A DNA stretch of 6,084 nt from Chloroflexota bacterium. GTDB lineage: Bacteria; Chloroflexota; Anaerolineae; Anaerolineales; E44-bin32. The notes beneath the pieces were generated by a model. It ran no database searches and was not told where the DNA came from. It saw nothing but the letters and a program-made list of their open reading frames with translations. Positions 1 to 5,922 of this stretch are shown here, piece by piece; the stretch's first letter is position 1; each line of letters opens with the position of its first letter. Where the stretch lies: contig JAPLGR010000404.1 of the NCBI GenBank assembly GCA_026390045.1, forward strand, positions 1 through 6,084, given 5' to 3'. Both the position numbers and the translations under genes were made by a program.

Positions 1-588
1 GCGGCCCCAGGTCAGCTCGGAGACGTGGATCAAGCCCTCCCCTCCGCCCAGCTCGACAAAGACCCCGACGCGTGTGATGTTGGTGACCATGCCTGAGACC
101 CGGTCACCCGGACGCAACCGGCTAAGCAGCTCAGCGCGGCATCCGGGCCCGGCCTGCGCTGCCCTCTGTGAGAACACCAGGCGCCCCCGCTCCGGATCGA
201 ACTCTATCACCTTGAGGCAAAGCGTGGTGCCGACCAGCGCCGACAGCTGGTCTGAGCGATCGGCCCCTTCGTTCGCCGGAGGAAGGCTCACCAGGTGTGA
301 GACTGGGACGAATCCCCGCAGCCCTCGGGCCTGGACGAGCAATCCGCCACGGTTGTAGCCAATCGCCGGCAACTCCACCGTGTTGTCCGACTCGTACAGC
401 TCTCGCGCCCAGGACCAGTCTTCTGCGGAACCAGGGCAGTTGATGCGGTCAATCCCTGCCTCACCACCCCGGGGCCGCGTCGGCGGCGCCTGCGCTTCCT
501 GTTCCCCCAGTACGGATGCCCACCATCCTTCATCCATGGGAGGCGGGCCTTCCTCCCATGCTTCCCCCCGCTCGCTTCCCATCCCCAT
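1..588 (-). CDS. S1 RNA-binding domain protein (ribosomal protein S1-like), C-terminus cut by window edge
   Basis: RNA-binding protein of the ribosomal S1 family; such proteins hold mRNA on the 30S subunit or bind RNA elsewhere. Only about 196 N-terminal residues are in the window and the frame is open to base 1. Two S1 (OB-fold) units are visible. The first, about residues 70-143, has the GYNRGGLLV and GLRGFVPVSHL motifs and ends in VIEFDPERGRLVFSQRAA; its first strand is poorly conserved. The second starts at about residue 158 (LRPGDRVSGMV, then GVFVELGGGEGLIHVSEL) and is cut near its end. An acidic, Trp-rich N-terminal stretch (MDEGWWASVL) precedes the domains, as in Chloroflexota S1 proteins. 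The start is uncertain: in-frame ATGs lie at 654, 588, 582 and 537. I chose 588 because GAGAGGG sits 8 bases upstream; 537 also has GGAGGAAGG about 10 bases upstream. Whether this is the main S1 (rpsA) or a paralogue cannot be told from a fragment. Confidence 0.88.
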   Translation of the reverse strand, partial: MGMGSERGEAWEEGPPPMDEGWWASVLGEQEAQAPPTRPRGGEAGIDRINCPGSAEDWSWARELYESDNTVELPAIGYNRGGLLVQARGLRGFVPVSHLVSLPPANEGADRSDQLSALVGTTLCLKVIEFDPERGRLVFSQRAAQAGPGCRAELLSRLRPGDRVSGMVTNITRVGVFVELGGGEGLIHVSELTWGR

Positions 589-642
589 CGCCCCTACCCT
601 CTCATCAACAACCGGACTCTCCGATTGCCTACCCGACGACGT

Positions 643-670
643 AGAATACTTCATTCGACGTTCGACGCAA
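643..670 (-). promoter_or_regulatory. Possible promoter for the S1 gene, overlapping a tandem 7-bp repeat
   Basis: On the minus strand TTGCGT (670-665) and TATTCT (648-643) are separated by 16 bases and could be weak -35 and -10 boxes. The spacer holds an exact tandem repeat (plus strand TTCGACG twice, 654-667). If used, transcription would start downstream of the ATG at 654, which favours the starts at 588/582/537 for the S1 gene. Match to the sigma-70 consensus is only 3/6 and 4/6, so this is tentative. Confidence 0.28.
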
Positions 671-695
671 GCCTCGCTCCAGGCCCTGCCGGTGT

Positions 696-2618
696 TCAGG
701 ACTTGCGGGGTCGCCCAGGCTTCCAGGCAGCGGCCTCGCGCTCCATGTCGGCGACAGCTTGGGCAACGGCCTCGATCGCCAGGCGCTGCTTCCGATACAG
801 GTCAGCCTCGGACATCGCCAGCCGCAGGGCGACATCCCGCACCTTGCGGCCTTCCAGGAACTTCATCTCCAGTATGTTGTAGAGCATCCACTCGCCCGTG
901 AAGCGGCGTTCGCCGTCCGGGCGGGTGCGTTCGATCCCGCGTTTCAGGATCGATCGCAGCGCGTTGACCGGATTGCCCTCGTGCTCATCCAGCGCGTCGC
1001 GCACAACGCGCAGCCCGAGCAGCGGGCTCGAGGTCAGCCGCGGCCCGCCCCAGTAATGCCCAAGCGCCTCGCGCACCATGTTGACCAGGTCGGCTTCAGG
1101 CGGAAGCTCGGCTGCCGGCGCGGTGAGGGCCTCGACGCCGGCATATCGCGCGGCGACCCGCATGCGCTGGATCGCTTCGACCTGAGGCACCAGGCGATCC
1201 ACGGTGCTGAAGACCTCGCGCTGCAGCAGCCGGTCGGTCAGCGCCACCGAGGCCCTTTCGGCGAGCAGCGACAATTCCCCGGCTTGCGCCTCAGGGAACG
1301 CCTGCGCCGTGTCGGCCACCTGCAACCCGAGCAAGCCCACCATCTCCATCGACTCGCGCGCATGGAGAGGGATCAGCCAGCTGCTTTCCCATGTGAAGAC
1401 GGCGCCCAGCGGAGGAATCTCCCGGCGCTCCTCCGGACGCAGCATCGACGGCACGTCGCCGCCAGACTCCAGCGAGGGCCGCGCCCCGACCGCGACCTCC
1501 AGATCCAACCCGTCGGCGCCCAGCGCGGCTATGAACGCCCCGGGCGCGCCCGTGACGTCACACGCGGCGTTCAGGACGGACTCAAGGAACTGCCGCAGGT
1601 CCCCGGTCGTGAGCAATCGTTCTTCTAGCAGATGGAGCCGGGCAACATCCTCGCGGTCCGCGCCGTAGAACAACCAGCGTTCCACCGGCGGACGGATTAA
1701 CGTGATCACGAACTGGAGCAGAAGCAGCGTGGCCACCATCGCGAACGATGCTACGCCAGTCCCCTTCAGCCCGAAGAGCTGGGTCGTCCGGTTGACGACT
1801 ACCGTCACCGCGAGGACGGAAGAGGCGACGACCGGGCCGCGCATGATCCACTGGAACAGCCTCGCCTTCACAACGCGATCCGGGATACTGACTCCGAAGT
1901 AGGCGATGGCATACGCCATGAGCACGAGCAGAATCGCCACCCCGATGTTGACCACCGCCAGCCCGCCCCAGAACAGGAAGGGGACGGAGGCCAGGGGAGG
2001 GCCGAAGAGCATCAGGAAGGGGAACCCGCCCAGGACGGGTGCCGTCGACCCAGCCACCAGGTATCCCATCCGCCGTCGGCTGTCGGCCGTCAGGCAGCGC
2101 CGGTAGGCACGGTAGTAGTTGGTGGCCGTGATCACCAGCGCCCCTGCAAAGAACAAGAGGAACAGCGGGAACAGCGGCCCGGGTTCCAGGTACCCGGCGC
2201 GGTCGGTTCGCTGGAGGCTCCCGACGAGCAGCGAGGTCGTGCCGCCCAGGATCAGCACGCCTCCGCTGGCCAGGTAGCAGAGTCGGATGAGCCACTGGCG
2301 CCGGCCGCGCGACGGCCGCCCCGTCGACGACAGGATGGCATCCGAGAGGTGCAGGACCGTGGTCGGAAGGAAGCTGATCCCGACCCACTGCAAGCGCAGC
2401 CAAAGCTCCAGGGCAGCATCCCCGGTGGCCAGGCCGGCGAGCACATCTCCGAAATACACCAGCGTCAGGCAGGCAAGCACCAGCGCGAACGTGCGCGCCA
2501 CTCGCTCGCGCAGATTGAAGGTCAGCGCGTAGAGCAGCAGCGAGAACGCCGTAATCGAGTTGCCGGCGCTCAGGATCTGGCCGAAGACCAGCAGGGCGGA
2601 GAAGAACACTTCGCTCAT
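696..2618 (-). CDS. Membrane sensor: 7TM histidine-kinase-type N-terminus, GAF domain, HTH-like C-terminus
   Basis: 640-residue integral membrane protein, probably a signal sensor in the cytoplasmic membrane. Residues about 6-307 hold eight or nine hydrophobic helices (roughly 6-30, 41-64, 78-96, 112-133, 147-166, 185-206, 212-242, 258-276, 287-307). The stretch RLQWVGISFLPTTVLHLSDA (75-94) resembles the N-terminal 7TM region of some histidine kinases. A cytoplasmic GAF-like domain follows (about 325-465, starting at LLEERLLTTGDLRQFLESVL). Residues 470-625 form a soluble helical region whose end (RKVRDVALRLAMSEADLYRK, 591-610, then AIEAVAQAV) reads like a helix-turn-helix of the sigma-region-4/LuxR kind; similar C-terminal regions recur in Chloroflexota regulators. 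No HisKA, HATPase, GGDEF, EAL or receiver motifs are present, so it is not a kinase. It could act as a membrane-bound one-component regulator, but DNA binding is inference. The gene lies 39 bp after the GNAT gene. Its ATG has no good ribosome site at normal distance; GGCGGGAAG is about 15 bases upstream and partly inside a hairpin. Confidence 0.87.
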   Translation of the reverse strand: MSEVFFSALLVFGQILSAGNSITAFSLLLYALTFNLRERVARTFALVLACLTLVYFGDVLAGLATGDAALELWLRLQWVGISFLPTTVLHLSDAILSSTGRPSRGRRQWLIRLCYLASGGVLILGGTTSLLVGSLQRTDRAGYLEPGPLFPLFLLFFAGALVITATNYYRAYRRCLTADSRRRMGYLVAGSTAPVLGGFPFLMLFGPPLASVPFLFWGGLAVVNIGVAILLVLMAYAIAYFGVSIPDRVVKARLFQWIMRGPVVASSVLAVTVVVNRTTQLFGLKGTGVASFAMVATLLLLQFVITLIRPPVERWLFYGADREDVARLHLLEERLLTTGDLRQFLESVLNAACDVTGAPGAFIAALGADGLDLEVAVGARPSLESGGDVPSMLRPEERREIPPLGAVFTWESSWLIPLHARESMEMVGLLGLQVADTAQAFPEAQAGELSLLAERASVALTDRLLQREVFSTVDRLVPQVEAIQRMRVAARYAGVEALTAPAAELPPEADLVNMVREALGHYWGGPRLTSSPLLGLRVVRDALDEHEGNPVNALRSILKRGIERTRPDGERRFTGEWMLYNILEMKFLEGRKVRDVALRLAMSEADLYRKQRLAIEAVAQAVADMEREAAAWKPGRPRKS

Positions 2619-2633
2619 CGACGCATACGGGCT

Positions 2634-2651
2634 TCCCGCCCCTCGGCGGGA
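2634..2651 (-). other. Short GC-rich hairpin in the leader of the sensor gene
   Basis: Perfect 7-bp inverted repeat with a 4-base loop (plus strand TCCCGCC, CCTC, GGCGGGA) in the 39-bp gap between the GNAT stop and the sensor ATG. On the minus strand its 3' arm holds the only purine-rich, Shine-Dalgarno-like bases before the ATG. There is no T-run after it, so it is not a standard terminator. It could damp read-through or translation of the sensor, or stabilise the upstream mRNA end. Confidence 0.4.
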
Positions 2652-2657
2652 GGCGTT

Positions 2658-3194
2658 TCAGACTCCCAGGCTAAAGAACAGCGCGATATCTTGATCGGCG
2701 TAGTAGCGATCGCTGTAGCCGGCATAGGCAAACCCCAGTTTGCGGGCGAGCGAGATGGCCGGGAAATTCTTACTCTGCATCTCCAGGAACAGGGTGGGGA
2801 GCTTGCGCTGCCGGCACCAGTCGCGCGCGTAGACCAGGAGCTGCGTGCCGACACCCTGGCGGCGGTGCAGCGAGCCGACCACCAAGTCGCTGACCCAGCC
2901 AGCGCCGGCCGCCGGCCCAAGCGTCATCGCCAGATACCCGAAACGAGCCTCGCCGGCCTCCGCGACCAGCAGCGCCGGCAGCCGGGTCCACTCGTCCGGA
3001 AGCCTCGCGGGATCGCGGGGATAGGTGACCCGCATCGGCCGCGGCAAGCGCACCTCCCGGAACACGACGCCGATCTCGTCCGGGCCGCGGCTGACGCCCA
3101 TCTGCCACACGTGATCCGAGCTGTAGTCGTGATCGAGCTTCACCAGGTCAGGGATATCACTTGAGATGGCCTGCCGCACTGTCAGATGGTCCAT
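2658..3194 (-). CDS. GNAT-family N-acetyltransferase
   Basis: 178-residue cytoplasmic acetyltransferase that would move the acetyl group of acetyl-CoA to an amine; the substrate is unknown. The core motif A is clear: VSDLVVGSLHRRQGVGTQLL (101-120), with the RRQGVG pyrophosphate loop at 111-116 after strand 4. Motif B follows with N143, then SLARKLGF (148-155) and the YYADQDIALFF ending. The overall shape, including the KLDHDYSSDHVWQM opening (19-32), resembles RimI-like GNATs common in Chloroflexota genomes; specificity for ribosomal protein S18 cannot be claimed. The frame stays open upstream to 3524, but that part overlaps the Ig-like gene. The start at 3194 begins directly with the first beta strand (MDHLTVRQAI), has GAGGG about 4 bases upstream and leaves a 14-bp gap after the preceding stop, which fits an operon. 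Confidence 0.93.
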   Translation of the reverse strand: MDHLTVRQAISSDIPDLVKLDHDYSSDHVWQMGVSRGPDEIGVVFREVRLPRPMRVTYPRDPARLPDEWTRLPALLVAEAGEARFGYLAMTLGPAAGAGWVSDLVVGSLHRRQGVGTQLLVYARDWCRQRKLPTLFLEMQSKNFPAISLARKLGFAYAGYSDRYYADQDIALFFSLGV

Positions 3195-3208
3195 CGCTCC
3201 CTCAGCCG

Positions 3209-3895
3209 TCACGTGGATGCCGGCAACACCCGCACCAGGATCACGCACGGCTGGGGTGCGTTGCCGGCCGTATCCGTCACCACCAGCCGCAACGCATACT
3301 CGCCGGGCAGCACCAGCGTAGTGTCCCAGGTCCCCAGCAAGTCGTCTTGCGTGGGTCCAGTCTCTGCTCCGATCGCCCGCCAGACAGCGCCGGGGGTCAG
3401 GCTGATGTATTCGTACTTGTAGAACGCGAAATTCGGGATATCGGCTGTCCCGGTGATCTCGACTGCGCCGGTCAGCGACTCGCCCGTCACCGGCGTCAGA
3501 ATCGTGGCCAGCGGGTTGGCGCATCCGGCGCTGTCGACCTCTGTGACAGGCAGCGGGGTAGAGGTCACCAATGCTTCCTCCCCGGGCTGCCCGAACGCCG
3601 CCGTGGCCAGGAGTGAGACGGTGGGCAGGGCCGTGGGCCGTTCACTTGCTGGCATGGATGGCCCAAGAACCGTGGTGGCGATGAACGTCGCCGCGATGAG
3701 GGCCAGCGCCACGCCGAGCAGTGTGGCCGAACGTGTCAGCCTTTCCGTGGCCTGCTCGCGCTCCAGCGAGAAGATCGTATCCCGGCGTGACCTGTACCAT
3801 CGCCATGTCCACCGGAGGTAAGCTAGCGCCGCCAGCCCGAGGACCAGATAGATCCAGCCTTGATACTCCTCCAGAAAGAGGAGCGCCTCAGCCAT
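3209..3895 (-). CDS. Two-helix membrane protein with exported Ig-like beta-sandwich domain, function unknown
   Basis: 228-residue protein of unknown function. Two hydrophobic helices (about 13-29 and 56-76) flank a basic, Arg/Trp-rich cytoplasmic loop with a helical stretch (30-55). After helix 2 comes a Thr/Pro/Ser/Ala-rich linker (78-120) typical of exposed regions. The C-terminal 100 residues look like an Ig-like or fibronectin-like sandwich: GAVEITGTADIPNFAFYKYE (143-162), VWRAIGAE (171-178), then LGTWDTTLVLPGEYALRLVV (187-206) and TDTAGNAPQPC (207-217). Cys125 and Cys217 bracket the domain and could form a disulphide, which supports an extracytoplasmic position. Similar domains occur in many Anaerolineae surface proteins; the ligand is unknown. 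The gene starts 12 bp after the phosphorylase stop with only a weak ribosome site (GGCGAG right before the ATG) and ends 14 bp before the GNAT gene, so it is probably translated from a shared mRNA. Confidence 0.85.
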   Translation of the reverse strand: MAEALLFLEEYQGWIYLVLGLAALAYLRWTWRWYRSRRDTIFSLEREQATERLTRSATLLGVALALIAATFIATTVLGPSMPASERPTALPTVSLLATAAFGQPGEEALVTSTPLPVTEVDSAGCANPLATILTPVTGESLTGAVEITGTADIPNFAFYKYEYISLTPGAVWRAIGAETGPTQDDLLGTWDTTLVLPGEYALRLVVTDTAGNAPQPCVILVRVLPAST

Positions 3896-3907
3896 CTCGC
3901 CACTTGG

Positions 3908-4762
3908 TCACAGACTTCGAAGGATACCCCGCAGCAGTGTCGTCAAGCGCGGCACGATTACGTTGCCCGCTGCCAGGACCTCGGCGTGGGTCGTGATGGT
4001 GGCGCCGTCGAGATTGGCCTTGTTGCTGATGCCAGATACGCCCATCACACGCGTGCCGCCATGCCGTGCCACGACGACCTCCGGAACCGTCGACATGCCC
4101 ACCGCGTCGACACCGATGCCGCGCAGGAAGCGCAGGTCGGCGGGAGACTCGAAGGCCGGGCCGGCCAGGCAGATGTACACGCCCTCGCGAACCGAAAGGA
4201 TATGCTCCAGGCCAACTGCCCGCGCGATGTCGAGCAGCCCGCGATCGTAAGCCTGGCTCATGTCCGGAAAGCGCGGGCCGAACTGATCCAGGTTCGGACC
4301 GCGCAAGGGACTGACGCCGGCCATCCCCAGGAGGTTGATGTGGTCGGTGATCAACATCAGATCGCCGGGCACGAACGCCGGATTCACGGCGCCAGCGGCG
4401 TTGGTCACAATCAGGATCTCGATGCCCAGCGCCTGCAGGACACGTACCGGCAGGCCAACCAGAGGCATCGGGATGCCCTCGTAGTAGTGGACGCGCCCCT
4501 GCATGACGGCAACCGGCACTCGCTCCAGACTGCCCAGCACAAGCCGACCTGCATGGCCCTCGACGGTGGGCGACGGCCAGCCAGGGATTTCCCGGTAGTT
4601 GATCGCGGACGCTCCGTCCACGGCATCCGCCAGTCCGCCGAGCCCAGAACCGAGGATCAATCCTACGCGCGGCTGCACCTTGGACCGGGCGCGAACTGCC
4701 GTGGCGGCCTGATCGATCACCGCCTGGGTGAGGAACTCATCGGAGGGCGACGGCTGGCTCAT
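3908..4762 (-). CDS. punA: Purine nucleoside phosphorylase (trimeric, PNP/PunA type)
   Basis: 284-residue cytoplasmic enzyme of purine salvage: purine (deoxy)nucleoside plus phosphate gives free base plus (deoxy)ribose-1-phosphate (EC 2.4.2.1). Length and motifs match the trimeric PNP/MTAP family. Visible are the phosphate loop GLILGSGLG (34-42), the TVEGHAG motif with H70, the MQGRVHYYEG motif (87-96) with R90 and H92, TNAAGAVN (120-127, where many members have Ala-Gly-Gly), ITDHINL (138-144), GPAFES with base-binding E205, GMSTVPEVVVARH (222-234) with M223, and SNKAN with N247, the position of human Asn243, which favours 6-oxopurines such as guanosine and inosine over adenosine. THAEVL (258-263) carries the late histidine. 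The frame is open upstream to 4945, but the family start and the ATGA overlap with the recombinase stop fix the ATG at 4762, so translation is probably coupled. I am sure of the family; the substrate preference is inferred. Confidence 0.97.
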   Translation of the reverse strand: MSQPSPSDEFLTQAVIDQAATAVRARSKVQPRVGLILGSGLGGLADAVDGASAINYREIPGWPSPTVEGHAGRLVLGSLERVPVAVMQGRVHYYEGIPMPLVGLPVRVLQALGIEILIVTNAAGAVNPAFVPGDLMLITDHINLLGMAGVSPLRGPNLDQFGPRFPDMSQAYDRGLLDIARAVGLEHILSVREGVYICLAGPAFESPADLRFLRGIGVDAVGMSTVPEVVVARHGGTRVMGVSGISNKANLDGATITTHAEVLAAGNVIVPRLTTLLRGILRSL

Positions 4763-5610
4763 GCGGCAGACTCCTTCACACGAGCGCGAATGGCATTCGG
4801 GCTGCGCAAACCGAGGACGCGCTGGATGTCCCGCCGGGACTTGCCGCTGGCCAGCATGTGCTGGATCAGGGCGTGCCGCAGGCTGTGGGGCGAGACCTTC
4901 TCCCCCAGACCGGTGACCTCGGCCCAGTGCTTGACGATCAGCCACAGTCCTTGCCGGCTGAGAGGCTTGCCGCGCTGGTTGACGAACACGGCCCGCACGT
5001 CGCCGTCGTGGACAAGCTGTGGCCGGGTCTCCTCGACATAACGACGAAGTACAGGTAGCGCAGTGCCGAGGGGCAACCAGCCGCCGGTGTCACCGGGCCG
5101 GCGCAGCCTTCCCTCCACGAGGTCGAGGTCCTTCATCGTCAGGCCAACGGCATCAGCGGCGCGCAAGCCCGTGGCGTAAAGCACGGCGAGCAAGGCGGCG
5201 TCACGCACGCCGCGAACCGTCCCGCTCCGCGGCGGCGCAGCCAGCAACCCATTGACCTCTTCAATCGACAGCAGACGCGGCTGCCGGCGTGGCGCTGGCG
5301 GTGGACGCAAGGCTTCAGCGAGCTCGGGGACGGATTCCGAGCCGGCGACATCATGCGATTCGAGGAAGGAGCGAACTGCGGCCATCTTGCGAGAGAGCGT
5401 GGCAGGCCGATACCCACGTTCCCCCAGCCACGCGGCGTACCTGGCAAGCAGGTCGCCGTTGACTTCGTCAAGACGGACCCTCCGGCCCTCCAACTTATTC
5501 AGGGCGCCCGCGAATTGCCGCAGGTCCGCCCGGTACGCAAGGACGGTGTTGTTCGCCCGGCCCTGATCATTCTGCAGATGACGGAGGAATTCCTCGATTG
5601 TCTCGTCCAC
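4759..5610 (-). CDS. XerC/XerD-type tyrosine recombinase homologue lacking the catalytic tyrosine
   Basis: 283-residue protein with the two-domain plan of Xer recombinases: a core-binding helical domain (about 1-95, with TVLAYRADLRQFAGAL and the RGYRPATLSRKMAAVRSFL motif) and a catalytic-type domain (about 110-283). R150 (ATGLRAAD), H242 and R245 (SPHSLRHALIQHML) are kept. The spacing agrees with E. coli XerD (R148, H244, R247, H270, Y279) with an offset of two residues, so the other positions can be read: the second His is Leu268 (VLGLRS) and the nucleophilic Tyr is Arg277 (AIRARVKE). The beta-hairpin lysine is also missing (RLRRPGDTGGWLPL). Neither alternative frame restores a tyrosine, and the rest of the gene is intact, so this is not a simple frameshift. 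It probably binds DNA or a partner without cleaving. The start is GTG, with GGGGAAGG 4 bases upstream. It is the first gene of the cluster and overlaps the phosphorylase gene by 4 bp. Confidence 0.9.
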   Translation of the reverse strand: MDETIEEFLRHLQNDQGRANNTVLAYRADLRQFAGALNKLEGRRVRLDEVNGDLLARYAAWLGERGYRPATLSRKMAAVRSFLESHDVAGSESVPELAEALRPPPAPRRQPRLLSIEEVNGLLAAPPRSGTVRGVRDAALLAVLYATGLRAADAVGLTMKDLDLVEGRLRRPGDTGGWLPLGTALPVLRRYVEETRPQLVHDGDVRAVFVNQRGKPLSRQGLWLIVKHWAEVTGLGEKVSPHSLRHALIQHMLASGKSRRDIQRVLGLRSPNAIRARVKESAA

Positions 5611-5614
5611 GGCG

Positions 5615-5622
5615 CCTTCCCC
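5615..5622 (-). promoter_or_regulatory. Ribosome binding site deciding the GTG start of the recombinase homologue
   Basis: Minus strand GGGGAAGG, separated from GTG (5610-5608) by CGCC. No ATG at a suitable place gives a Xer-like N-terminus; the protein begins with the usual short acidic helix (DETIEEFLRHLQ), so the GTG start is well supported. Confidence 0.6.
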
Positions 5623-5644
5623 GAAGTCACCAGATGGCAGGGTG

Positions 5645-5674
5645 ATTCTAGTCCAACACTTGTCATAAGTGCAA
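5645..5674 (-). promoter_or_regulatory. Putative sigma-70-type promoter of the recombinase-punA cluster
   Basis: On the minus strand TTGCAC (5674-5669) and TAGAAT (5650-5645) are 18 bases apart. The -10 matches TATAAT at 5 of 6 positions, the -35 matches TTGACA at 3 of 6. Transcription would begin near 5638, giving a leader of about 28 bases that contains the ribosome site. It is the best promoter I can see ahead of the cluster, and its A+T content is above that of its surroundings. Confidence 0.45.
5657..5671. promoter_or_regulatory. Inverted repeat inside the promoter spacer, possible operator
   Basis: Perfect 5-bp arms, CACTT and AAGTG, around GTCAT. The site lies between the putative -10 and -35 boxes and overlaps the -35, a place where a bound dimer would block RNA polymerase. 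The arms are short, so chance is not excluded. The first gene encodes a likely DNA-binding protein, which makes self-regulation possible but unproven. Confidence 0.35.
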
Positions 5675-5922
5675 GGCGCTCAAGTTACCGACAGAAAGGC
5701 CGTTGGACGGGCCGATCCTCGGCGTCTCGCGGCCGCCGAGGGCGCTCGGCGCGGGCAATGTCACACACCTCCCTCGCCCATTCGACGGACGCGGGGCTTG
5801 CATTGCCTGCGTGACCGAATCGACCGCGGTTCACAGCAGTCCCGGGCCCACCTGCCGGTCCCTCGGCCACTGACCAGCGCGTCCAACCACAGGTCAAAAG
5901 GCCAGAGGCAGTCTGACCTGAG
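5675..5922. other. Non-coding interval between cluster promoter and intron end, with inverted repeats
   Basis: No convincing gene: open frames here on both strands give Arg/Pro/Ser-rich translations without family features, and I see no tRNA. It holds three inverted repeats. The first is a perfect 8-bp hairpin with a 9-base loop (CCTCGGCG 5717-5724, CGCCGAGG 5734-5741). The second is a 10-bp stem including one G-U pair around a 40-base loop (5751-5760 with 5801-5810, core GGCAATG/CATTGCC). The third is a perfect 7-bp pair (CAGGTCA 5890-5896, TGACCTG 5914-5920) next to the intron end. None is followed by a T-run. Confidence 0.5.
5890..5920. repeat. 7-bp inverted repeat adjoining the intron 3' junction
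   Basis: CAGGTCA and TGACCTG separated by 17 bases, ending 3 bases from the proposed intron end at 5923. It lies in the 3' exon of the intron and could be part of the target site or an old regulatory palindrome. No other support. Confidence 0.35.

Noticed and set aside
759..1628. Long plus-strand open frame opposite the sensor gene
   Set aside because: It is antisense to a well-supported gene, has no family features and is rich in Arg/Gln/Pro, as expected for a shadow frame in high-GC DNA. The same holds for the plus-strand frames at 2349-3164 and 3860-5041.
1582..2403. Minus-strand frame within the sensor gene
   Set aside because: It lies in another frame of the same strand; its translation is Arg/Pro/Gly/Ala-rich and lacks the clear membrane and GAF features of the main frame.
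3195..3524. Upstream extension of the GNAT frame
   Set aside because: It would overlap the Ig-like gene by over 300 bases and adds residues outside the GNAT fold. The start at 3194 has a ribosome site and the right N-terminus.
4763..4945. Upstream extension of the phosphorylase frame
   Set aside because: It overlaps the recombinase coding region; the ATGA start at 4762 gives the usual family length.
5685..5897. Minus-strand 70-codon open frame upstream of the recombinase homologue
   Set aside because: No good ribosome site, Arg-rich composition and no family resemblance. A real small gene cannot be fully excluded.
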